Shown: positions 1 to 5,759 of the stretch, piece after piece
How positions within the stretch are numbered: the stretch's first letter is position 1
How the letters are laid out: the number at the start of each line of letters is the position of its first letter
Source: CAIUVD01 sp044338255
GTDB taxonomy: Bacteria > Planctomycetota > UBA11346
DNA length: 7,355 bases
Reading direction: 5' to 3'
Assembly: GCA_044338255.1 (NCBI GenBank)
Contig: JBIILZ010000155.1
Location: 1 to 7,355 of the forward strand
Made by a program: the position numbers and the translations under genes
The notes under the pieces: generated by a model
The model's database searches: none
Told to the model about the DNA's origin: nothing
The model's input: the letters and a program-made list of their open reading frames with translations, nothing else

Positions 1-35
1 CAGCTTACGAACGAGACTGCCGACAACTCGTCAGA

Positions 36-686
36 TCAGCGCAAAAACGCAGGCCTGGACGCTCGCGACCGCGCGAACGACTGGCACCATTTGGACACTT
101 CGCAGGGGGTAAGTGAATGCCATTGCCAGGTCACCCCGACCGCTCGCATGCCGGCGCCATGGGCGGCATCGCAATCGGCCGGGCTGTCGCCGATGAAGAG
201 GCAACTCGCCGGGTCCACACCGCAGTGCACGGCCGCCAATAAGGCGCCGCGATGGTCGGGCTTAGGCGCAGGGCAGTCCTCTTCGCCCAAGAGGGCGGTA
301 AACGACCCGGCCAGGCCGAGATGGTCCATGGCGGCGCGAATGAAGGCCCCGGAATTATTGCTGACCATGCCCTGCGGGATGCGGCGGGCGGCGATTTCGG
401 CGATCAGCTCGGGGACCCCGTCATAAGCCCGCACCAAGTGCGGCAGGCGCTGCATGGCGACGTAGAATTCCCGGGCCAACTGCGCCCCTATCGTCGGGTC
501 GGTCATCCCCGCATGCAGGCCCATCCGCGGAATCGTCGGATAGGCCATGCCCTTGATGATTTCGCTCGCCGCTCGTTCGGGCAGTCCGCGATCGCGCAAG
601 ACGGTGTTGGTGGCAGCCACCACCACCGCCAGCGAATCGACGAGCGTGCCGTCGTGATCATAGATCACCGCGGCGATGCGACCCAT
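36..686 (-). CDS. HAD-superfamily phosphatase (phosphoglycolate phosphatase-like), C-terminus possibly frameshifted
   Basis: This is a 216-residue soluble HAD hydrolase of the Gph/PGMB type, expected to cleave phosphate monoesters with Mg2+; the substrate cannot be read from sequence. Motif I is YDHDGTLVDS, with nucleophile D10 and acid/base D12; His at 11 replaces the more usual Phe. Motif II is S109 in GMVSNNSG, motif III is K142 in APKPD, and motif IV is IGDSPADCD with D167 and D171. All catalytic residues are therefore present. A helical cap lies between about residues 18 and 95. The ATG at 686 shares one base with the ppnP stop (TGATG), so translation is probably coupled. A longer reading frame extends upstream to 1079, but that part is the shadow of ppnP. 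The last 25 or so residues (Cys/Trp/Ser/Arg-rich) do not resemble the family's usual C-terminal helix, and a shift at a C5 run may explain this. The family call is firm; the substrate is unknown. Confidence 0.88.
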   Translation of the reverse strand: MGRIAAVIYDHDGTLVDSLAVVVAATNTVLRDRGLPERAASEIIKGMAYPTIPRMGLHAGMTDPTIGAQLAREFYVAMQRLPHLVRAYDGVPELIAEIAARRIPQGMVSNNSGAFIRAAMDHLGLAGSFTALLGEEDCPAPKPDHRGALLAAVHCGVDPASCLFIGDSPADCDAAHGAGMRAVGVTWQWHSLTPCEVSKWCQSFARSRASRPAFLR

Positions 687-967
687 CAGATGAACTCGCA
701 CCAATAGGCGCTGGCGACCGTCGCTTTGACGTCGAAGCCCGACTTGGCGGGGATCTCGAAGCTGGTGCCGGCGGGATAGATCACCCAGGCGGTCGAGCCC
801 GTGAACTTGGCTTGTAGTTCGCCATTGATCACGGTCATGCGCTCGGCGGCGTCGGTACCGAAATGGAACTCGCCGGGCTCGATGACGCCGACCGTCTGCT
901 TGCGGCCGTTGCGCTCGAAACCGAGCGACTGCACGGCGCCGTCGAAGTAGGAATTGTGCTTGGACAT
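686..967 (-). CDS. ppnP: Pyrimidine/purine nucleoside phosphorylase PpnP (DUF1255, YaiE-like)
   Basis: This 93-residue protein has the length of the PpnP family (E. coli protein 94 aa). The family is a compact cupin that splits many nucleosides with phosphate, giving free base and ribose-1-phosphate in the cytoplasm. Recognisable features are the N-terminal NSYFDGAVQSLGF block, the VGVIEPGEFHFGT strand, the EEMTVISG-like block AERMTVINGEL, the YPAGTSFEIP turn and the terminal SAYWCEFI (E. coli TSYLCRYL). The start at MSKHNSYF is chosen because GGAGG (974-978) lies 6 nt upstream. The frame stays open to 1069, but that extension looks unlike the family. The gene is transcribed divergently from glmS and overlaps the HAD phosphatase start, suggesting a two-gene operon in nucleoside or sugar-phosphate salvage. 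Function is assigned by family resemblance. Confidence 0.9.
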   Translation of the reverse strand: MSKHNSYFDGAVQSLGFERNGRKQTVGVIEPGEFHFGTDAAERMTVINGELQAKFTGSTAWVIYPAGTSFEIPAKSGFDVKATVASAYWCEFI

Positions 968-973
968 CGCGAA

Positions 974-978
974 CCTCC
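974..978 (-). promoter_or_regulatory. Shine-Dalgarno site of ppnP
   Basis: GGAGG on the minus strand lies 6 nt before the ATG at 967. It decides the start codon against the longer open frame reaching 1069. Confidence 0.8.
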
Positions 979-1024
979 AGGAATGGGCCGGCGATGGTGG
1001 CGCAAGTTCCATCGACGCAATCCA

Positions 1025-1047
1025 TGGACAGCGGCAAGATGTGTCCA
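1025..1047. promoter_or_regulatory. Dyad TGGACA-N11-TGTCCA between divergent ppnP and glmS
   Basis: Perfect 6-bp inverted arms (1025-1030 and 1042-1047) flank an 11-nt centre, within the 141-nt intergenic region 968-1108. The site sits between two divergent genes, which is where a shared operator would lie. The layout matches what many dimeric regulators recognise; T-N11-A is typical of LysR-type sites. No convincing -35/-10 pair was found for either gene, and no glmS ribozyme core was recognised. Six-base dyads do occur by chance, so this is only a candidate. Confidence 0.25.
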
Positions 1048-1108
1048 AGATCTGCGCGCCCTCGAACACCCCCCTTCATTGCTGTCCGTTTGCTTGAGAG
1101 ATTCTGAT

Positions 1109-2953
1109 ATGTGTGGCATCGCTGGTTACCTCGGCCCGAAAAATGCCGACCAGATCCTGCTGGTGGCGCTCGAACGCCTGAAATATCGCGGCTACGATTC
1201 GGCGGGCATCGCCCTGCTCAACGGCGGAGGTATCGTCCTGCGCCGGGCTGCCGGCACGCTCGAGCATCTGACCCAGCGGCTGCTGAGCGAGCCCATGGCC
1301 GGCTGCGTCGGTATCGCCCATACGCGCTGGGCGACCCACGGCGCACCCACCGAAGCCAACAGCCATCCGCATCTGTCCGCTGATCTGCGGATTGCCGTGG
1401 TCCACAACGGCATCATCGAAAACCACGACGCCTTGCGCAAAGAACTGCAAGCCGCCGGCGTGGCCTTCCGCAGCCAGACCGATACCGAAGTCATCCCGCA
1501 CCTCATCGCCCAAGCTTATGCCGGCGAGAGCCAGGGCGATCCGCTGGCGGCCGTGCGCGCGGTCCTGCCCCGCCTCAGCGGATCGTTCGCCTTCGCCGTG
1601 GTCTTCGCCGATTTTCCACAGCGGATCCTCGCCGTCCGCCAGGGCTCGCCGCTGCTCGTCGGCCGTGGCCCGGATGCGATGATGCTGGCGTCCGACATCC
1701 CGGCGCTGTTGCCGCACGCCAGCCATGTGCTGCATCTCGATGATGGCCAGCTCGCGGATCTCAGCCCCGGCAGCGTCGCCATTTCCACGTTCGCCGGCGA
1801 AGCCGTGCCCTCCACATTCGCCGCGATCGAAATCAGCGCCGATGCGGTGTCGAAGGGCAGTTTCGACAGCTTCATGGCCAAGGAGATCGCCGAACAGCCC
1901 GAGGTCCTGGCGCGCCTGCTCGCCAGCCGCATCAACACCCTCGCCGGCCACGATGTCCTGGTCATGCCCGACCTCGGCATTGATCTGGGAACAGTCACCC
2001 ACGTCTCGTTCATCGCCTGCGGCACCAGCTGGCACGCCGCGCTGCTGGCCAAGCGCTTCATCGAACACCTCGCAGGGATTCCCGTCGAAGTCGAGGTCGC
2101 CAGCGAATACCGCTATCGCAAGCCGGTGGCGATTCCCGGCGGGCTGGCGGTCGCCATCAGCCAATCTGGCGAGACCGCCGACACCCTGGCCAGCATGCGC
2201 CTGGCCAAGCAGCTCGGCCTGCCGGCCATCGCGCTGGTGAATGTCGTGACCTCGACCATCGCCCGCGAAGCCCACGGGGTGATGCCGCTGTTCGCGGGTC
2301 CCGAGATCGGTGTCGCCTCGACCAAGGCCTATACCGCCCAGGTCCTGGCGCTGTACCTCTTCGCGCTGCAGATCGCCAAGGCCAAGGGGCTGCTGACGCC
2401 GGTGGCCGAGGCCGTGATCCTCGAACAACTGCGGCAACTGCCTGAGCAGGTGCGCGCGACCCTGGCCGGCTGCGAAAGCGCCGTCACCGACGCCTCCGAG
2501 CTGTTTGCACCCGCCGATGCCAGCGTCTTCCTCGGTCGCCTGGGTGAGCATCCAACCGCTCTCGAAGGCGCGCTGAAGCTCAAGGAGATCGCCTACATCC
2601 ACGCCAACGGCTACCCTGCCGGCGAGTTCAAGCACGGCCCGATCGCCCTGGTCACGGCAACCTTGCCGGTGGTCTGCCTGTGTCCACAGGACGAGGCCTA
2701 CGAGAAGATGCTCTCCAACGTCCAGGAAGTCCGCGCCCGGCACGGGCGGCTGATCGGCGTCGGACACGCGGACGACCAGCATTTGCGCGATCTCTGCGAC
2801 CACGTCTTTCCGGTGGAGCGCGCGCATGCCTTGGCGATGCAGCCGATCCTGTGCATCCTGCCCTTGCAGCGCTATGCCTATCACGTCGCCAAGCGTCGTG
2901 GCTGCAATGTCGATCAGCCGCGCAACCTCGCGAAATCGGTGACCGTCGAATAA
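1109..2953 (+). CDS. glmS: Glutamine--fructose-6-phosphate aminotransferase (isomerizing), GlmS
   Basis: GlmS converts fructose-6-phosphate and glutamine to glucosamine-6-phosphate and glutamate, the entry step to UDP-GlcNAc for peptidoglycan and lipopolysaccharide. At 614 residues it matches the family (E. coli 609). The start MCGIAGYLG places catalytic Cys2 to become the N-terminal nucleophile after Met removal. GAGAG lies 8 nt upstream, and the open frame continuing back to 863 is not family-like. The glutaminase domain (about 2-220) carries HTRWATHG (R73), the NSHPH loop and TDTEVIPHL (D125). Two SIS sugar-isomerase domains follow (about 290-430 and 460-600), with ACGTSWHA, SQSGETADT, STKAYTAQ, EGALKLKEIAYIHAN (E493) and GEFKHGP (H509). 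The terminal DQPRNLAKSVTVE (K609) closes the isomerase site. All catalytic residues appear intact. The gene is monocistronic here, divergent from ppnP and convergent with the pseudopilin gene, with two bases between their stop codons. Confidence 0.98.
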   Translation: MCGIAGYLGPKNADQILLVALERLKYRGYDSAGIALLNGGGIVLRRAAGTLEHLTQRLLSEPMAGCVGIAHTRWATHGAPTEANSHPHLSADLRIAVVHNGIIENHDALRKELQAAGVAFRSQTDTEVIPHLIAQAYAGESQGDPLAAVRAVLPRLSGSFAFAVVFADFPQRILAVRQGSPLLVGRGPDAMMLASDIPALLPHASHVLHLDDGQLADLSPGSVAISTFAGEAVPSTFAAIEISADAVSKGSFDSFMAKEIAEQPEVLARLLASRINTLAGHDVLVMPDLGIDLGTVTHVSFIACGTSWHAALLAKRFIEHLAGIPVEVEVASEYRYRKPVAIPGGLAVAISQSGETADTLASMRLAKQLGLPAIALVNVVTSTIAREAHGVMPLFAGPEIGVASTKAYTAQVLALYLFALQIAKAKGLLTPVAEAVILEQLRQLPEQVRATLAGCESAVTDASELFAPADASVFLGRLGEHPTALEGALKLKEIAYIHANGYPAGEFKHGPIALVTATLPVVCLCPQDEAYEKMLSNVQEVRARHGRLIGVGHADDQHLRDLCDHVFPVERAHALAMQPILCILPLQRYAYHVAKRRGCNVDQPRNLAKSVTVE

Positions 2954-2955
2954 TC

Positions 2956-3651
2956 TTACCCGGGATAATCCCATTTGAACACGGCGCCCCAGCTGGCCGG
3001 CGCCGATCGCCGCAACCAAGTCGCACCGTCAGCCGCGAGGCCGTTGACGCGACCGCGATGGCGGACATCGGTGACATAGGTTGGCCCGGCATAACCCCAT
3101 TGGCCGACACCGGTGATCCCGCTGACGCTGTCGACCATCAGCAGTAATTCACCGGGCCGGTGGATGGCTGACAGCAACCAATGCCGAGGCTCCTGGGCAA
3201 TGGCATTCAGCGTGCCGTTCATCTTGAAACTTTTGGGAGCGGCATCGACAAAACCGAGGTTGCTCGCTGGCGGACGATACCCCGCGCACTGCCTGACGAT
3301 CTTGGCTGAGGGGGCGTCCAGATAATCAGGCAGACGATCATACCAGGCATCGCTGGTCGCGGCCGTGTCGTGATCAGGATCATTGCGGCTGACCGCCGGA
3401 TATTGGCCTTCCCAATCATTGGCGTAGGCCGTCAAGGCGAGGCCCATCTGCCTGAGGTGGACACCGCATTTGTTGCTGATCGCCAAGCGCCGTACGGCCT
3501 GCACCGAGGGCATCGCGAGACTCGCCAAGATCGCCACCATGGCGATGACGATGGTGAGCTCGATGAGAGTGAAACCGTCACGCCGGTGGCGCTTGGCAAG
3601 CGCCACCGGCGTGCGGAAACAACTGCATTCACACCCCTGAAGCGCGCGCAT
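2956..3651 (-). CDS. Prepilin-type N-terminal cleavage/methylation and H-X9-DG domain protein (type II pseudopilin-like), start uncertain
   Basis: This exported pilin-like protein has 231 residues from the ATG at 3651. The prepilin peptidase site is G26|FTLIEL with Glu at mature position 5, followed by a hydrophobic helix (about residues 27-50), the usual N-terminal assembly and membrane segment. Next come KCGVHLRQMGLALTAYANDWEGQYPA and a C-terminal H-X9-DG motif (H198, D208, G209). Such proteins are very numerous in Planctomycetota, Verrucomicrobiota and Lentisphaerota, where their individual roles are mostly unknown. The N-terminus is problematic. The ATG at 3651 lies inside the fcl end and lacks a clear ribosome site. 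A GTG at 3606 would give an 11-residue leader but lies inside a perfect palindrome. An ATG at 3628, directly after the fcl stop with AGGGG 5 nt upstream, is out of frame. The gene may therefore be interrupted, although everything from FTLIE onward is clean. It is probably the third gene of the gmd-fcl operon. Confidence 0.82.
   Translation of the reverse strand: MRALQGCECSCFRTPVALAKRHRRDGFTLIELTIVIAMVAILASLAMPSVQAVRRLAISNKCGVHLRQMGLALTAYANDWEGQYPAVSRNDPDHDTAATSDAWYDRLPDYLDAPSAKIVRQCAGYRPPASNLGFVDAAPKSFKMNGTLNAIAQEPRHWLLSAIHRPGELLLMVDSVSGITGVGQWGYAGPTYVTDVRHRGRVNGLAADGATWLRRSAPASWGAVFKWDYPG
3579..3613. repeat. Perfect 35-bp palindrome (17-bp arms, 1-nt centre) in the pseudopilin leader
   Basis: The left arm CACGCCGGTGGCGCTTG (3579-3595) is exactly complementary to the right arm (3597-3613) around a single G at 3596; pairing stops at 3578/3614. 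The transcript would form a very stable GC-rich stem. The palindrome starts 15 nt downstream of the fcl stop on the minus strand and ends before the codons for GFTLIE. No T-run follows on either strand, so it is not a classical intrinsic terminator, though it could attenuate transcription or protect the upstream message. No second full copy exists in this window; partial GCCGGTGGCG matches near 2113 and 4928 look like ordinary codon coincidences. It resembles a REP-type or coding-region palindromic element. Confidence 0.9.
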
Positions 3652-4603
3652 AGCGCAGCCGATCAACCTGCTGGAAATCGCCGTACGTACGGCGGATCCC
3701 CTCCTCAAGGCTGATACGCGGGCGCCAGCCGCGCGCTGCCAGACGCGATGAATCGAGCAGCTTGCGCGGCGTACCATCAGGCTTGGAAGCGTCCCATTGG
3801 ATCTCGCCCTGATGGCCGACGGCGCGCTGCACGATCGCCGCCAATTCGCGGATCGAGACCTCTGAGCCCGAACCGACATTGTACAGATCCATGCTCGCCT
3901 CGCCGGCCGAGACCTGCTCCATGAGATAGCAGCAGGCCTCAGCCAGATCGTCGACATGCAGGAATTCGCGCAGGGCCGCACCGCTGCCCCATAGCGAGAC
4001 CGGCGCATGACCGCGCTCCTTGGCCTCGTGGAATTTGCGGATCAGCGCCGGTAAAACGTGCGAATTCGCCAGATCATAATTATCCCCGGGCCCGTAGAGA
4101 TTGGTCGGCATCGCCGACAACCACCCCAAGCCGTACTGGTGATTGTAGCTTTCGACGAGTTTCACGCCGGCGATCTTGGCGATGGCGTAGGGCTCATTGG
4201 TCGGCTCAAGCGGACCGCTGAGGAGATGCTCCTCCTTCATCGGTTGCGGGCACATCCGCGGATAGATGCAGCTAGAACCCAGGAACAGCAGCTTCTTGAC
4301 GCCGCTCAGCCGGGCAGCCTCGATGATGTTCAGCGCGATCAGCAGGTTCTCGCTGAGGAACTGGGCGCGATAGGTATTGTTGGCGTGGATGCCACCGACC
4401 TTCGCCGCCGCCAGATGCACATAGACCGGCTTTTCCTTAGCAAAGAATTTCTCAACCTGGTCCTGCCGCTGCAGATCGAGTTCGGCACGGGTGCGCGTAA
4501 GGATACGGGTATGGCCGCGCGCGGTCAGCGCGCGCACCAAGGCCGAACCGACCAATCCACGATGACCGGCGACGAAGATCGGTGCGTGAAGGTCGTAGCT
4601 CAT
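3629..4603 (-). CDS. fcl: GDP-L-fucose synthase (GDP-4-keto-6-deoxymannose 3,5-epimerase/4-reductase)
   Basis: This enzyme (also called WcaG or GFS) epimerises and reduces GDP-4-keto-6-deoxymannose to GDP-L-fucose using NADPH, in the cytoplasm. The 324-residue length fits the short-chain dehydrogenase/reductase family (E. coli 321). The Rossmann motif is VAGHRGLVGSALVRAL (11-26). The active site LGSSCIYP has S110 and C112; Y139 and K143 lie in NEPYAIAKIAG and H182 in NSHVLPAL. All sit at a constant offset of 3 from the E. coli catalytic residues S107, C109, Y136, K140 and H179. The block MPTNLYGPGDN is also typical. The start codon overlaps the gmd stop as ATGA, so the two are co-translated. 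The last 15 or so residues are less conserved. The TGA at 3631 is followed at once by an ATG, suggesting that a third coupled gene originally began there. Confidence 0.96.
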   Translation of the reverse strand: MSYDLHAPIFVAGHRGLVGSALVRALTARGHTRILTRTRAELDLQRQDQVEKFFAKEKPVYVHLAAAKVGGIHANNTYRAQFLSENLLIALNIIEAARLSGVKKLLFLGSSCIYPRMCPQPMKEEHLLSGPLEPTNEPYAIAKIAGVKLVESYNHQYGLGWLSAMPTNLYGPGDNYDLANSHVLPALIRKFHEAKERGHAPVSLWGSGAALREFLHVDDLAEACCYLMEQVSAGEASMDLYNVGSGSEVSIRELAAIVQRAVGHQGEIQWDASKPDGTPRKLLDSSRLAARGWRPRISLEEGIRRTYGDFQQVDRLRYARASGV

Positions 4604-5685
4604 TCGCGGTAGGCCTTGGTCTTGAAGCCGTGCTGGTTGAGCACCGTATCCTGGCGCGCCTGTTCGAGATCGTGGGCCATCATCTCTTCGATCAGCTTCT
4701 CGACGGTGATCTCGGGCACCCAGCCGAGCTTCTGCTTGGCCTTGGTCGGATCGCCCAGCAAGGTCTCGACCTCGGTCGGACGGAAATACTTCGGATCGAC
4801 GCGCACGATGACCTTGCCGTTCGCAGCATCGGTACCGATTTCATTGACGCCGGTGCCCGACCATTTCAGGGTGATGCCGGCCTCGGCGCACGACAGTTCG
4901 ACGAATTGCCGCACGCTGATCTGCTTGCCGGTGGCGATGACGAAGTCCTCGGCGCGCTCCTGCTGCAGCATCATCCACTGCATGCGCACGTAATCCTTGG
5001 CATGACCCCAATCGCGAAGGGAGTCCATATTGCCCAGATACAGGCATTGCTCGAGGCCATGGTGGATGCGCGAGATCGCACGGGTGATCTTGCGCGTCAC
5101 GAAGGTCTCGCCGCGGCGTGGAGATTCGTGGTTGAAGAGGATACCGTTACAGGCGTAGATGCCGTAGGCCTCGCGGTAGTTCACCACGATCCAATAGGCG
5201 TACATCTTCGCCACCGCGTACGGCGAACGGGGATAGAACGGCGTGGTTTCGCGCTGGGGGATCTCCTGGACCTTGCCGAACAGCTCACTGGTCGAGGCTT
5301 GATAGAATTTGGTCTTCTTTTCCAGACCGAGCGTACGGATCGCATCCAGTAAGCGCAGGGTGCCAACGCCATCGACGTCGGCGGCGTACTCCGGCATCGC
5401 AAACGACACCGCGACGTGGCTCATGGCGCCGAGGTTGTAGATCTCATCGGGCTGCACTTGGCCGACGATGTTGATCAGGTTGGTGGCATCGGCGAGATCG
5501 CCGTAATGCAGGTGCACCCGGCGATTGGGTTCATGCGGATCCTGATAGAGGTGATCGATGCGGTCGGTGTTAAACGACGATGCCCGTCGTTTTATGCCGT
5601 GGACCTCGTATCCTTTATCGAGCAGGAGCTCAGCGAGGTAGGATCCATCTTGGCCGGTGATGCCGGTGATGAGGGCTTTTTTCAT
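4600..5685 (-). CDS. gmd: GDP-mannose 4,6-dehydratase
   Basis: This NADP-dependent enzyme forms GDP-4-keto-6-deoxy-D-mannose from GDP-mannose, the step before fcl. It has 361 residues, close to family length, starting MKKALITGITGQDG with the GxxGxxG nucleotide-binding turn at 8-14. Conserved blocks are KRRASSFNT (32-40), LHYGDLAD (59-66), QASTSELFGKVQEIPQ (T132, E134), SPYAVAK (Y156, K160), NHESPRRGETFVTRKI (185-200), RDWGHAKDYV (224-233) and YFRPTEVETLLGDPTKAK (300-317). The catalytic Thr/Glu/Tyr/Lys set is complete. One oddity is NLGAMSHV, where the family normally has GAQSHV or AAQSHV (Met at 88). A GTG-initiated extension to 5742 exists but runs through AT-rich spacer and is not family-like. 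The chosen ATG has no evident Shine-Dalgarno. It is first in the gmd-fcl-pilin unit; the promoter probably lies in 5686-5759. Confidence 0.97.
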   Translation of the reverse strand: MKKALITGITGQDGSYLAELLLDKGYEVHGIKRRASSFNTDRIDHLYQDPHEPNRRVHLHYGDLADATNLINIVGQVQPDEIYNLGAMSHVAVSFAMPEYAADVDGVGTLRLLDAIRTLGLEKKTKFYQASTSELFGKVQEIPQRETTPFYPRSPYAVAKMYAYWIVVNYREAYGIYACNGILFNHESPRRGETFVTRKITRAISRIHHGLEQCLYLGNMDSLRDWGHAKDYVRMQWMMLQQERAEDFVIATGKQISVRQFVELSCAEAGITLKWSGTGVNEIGTDAANGKVIVRVDPKYFRPTEVETLLGDPTKAKQKLGWVPEITVEKLIEEMMAHDLEQARQDTVLNQHGFKTKAYRE

Positions 5686-5759
5686 AGGTATATAATAGTA
5701 TGTATACCATGATAATAACTGTAAAGAGGTTAATTTGGGCACATACTATGTGTATCGTA
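5686..5759 (-). promoter_or_regulatory. AT-rich gmd upstream region with inverted repeats
   Basis: This 74-nt spacer is 52/74 A or T in otherwise GC-rich DNA, so it stands out as a probable promoter/leader. On the minus strand TTTACA (5725-5720) is followed after 17 nt by CATACT (5702-5697, four of six matches to TATAAT), a modest promoter candidate. It contains a 13-bp palindrome CACATACTATGTG (5740-5752). It also contains a 9-bp inverted pair, ATAGTATGT (5695-5703) with ACATACTAT (5741-5749), separated by 37 nt, which brackets the candidate promoter. No ribosome-binding site is visible before gmd. Confidence 0.4.

Noticed and set aside
863..1108. In-frame upstream extension of glmS by 82 codons
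   Set aside because: GlmS needs Cys directly after the initiator Met. The extension overlaps ppnP and is not family-like.
968..1108. glmS ribozyme in the glmS leader
   Set aside because: The leader is only 141 nt at most to the divergent gene, no ribozyme core was recognised, and the element is mainly known from Gram-positive lineages.
1076..3019. 647-residue open frame antisense to glmS
   Set aside because: It lies entirely opposite a clear glmS and has low-complexity Arg/Gly/Asp/His-rich content. Long antisense frames are expected opposite GC-rich coding DNA.
3579..3613. Classical rho-independent terminator for gmd-fcl
   Set aside because: The stem is strong, but neither strand carries a T-run after it (ACGGTTTCAC on the minus strand, CGGAAACAAC on the plus strand), and it lies in the coding region of the next gene.
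4058..5352. Plus-strand open frames of 184 and 256 residues opposite fcl and gmd
   Set aside because: They are shadows of two well-conserved enzymes, with no recognisable motif and no ribosome-binding site of note.
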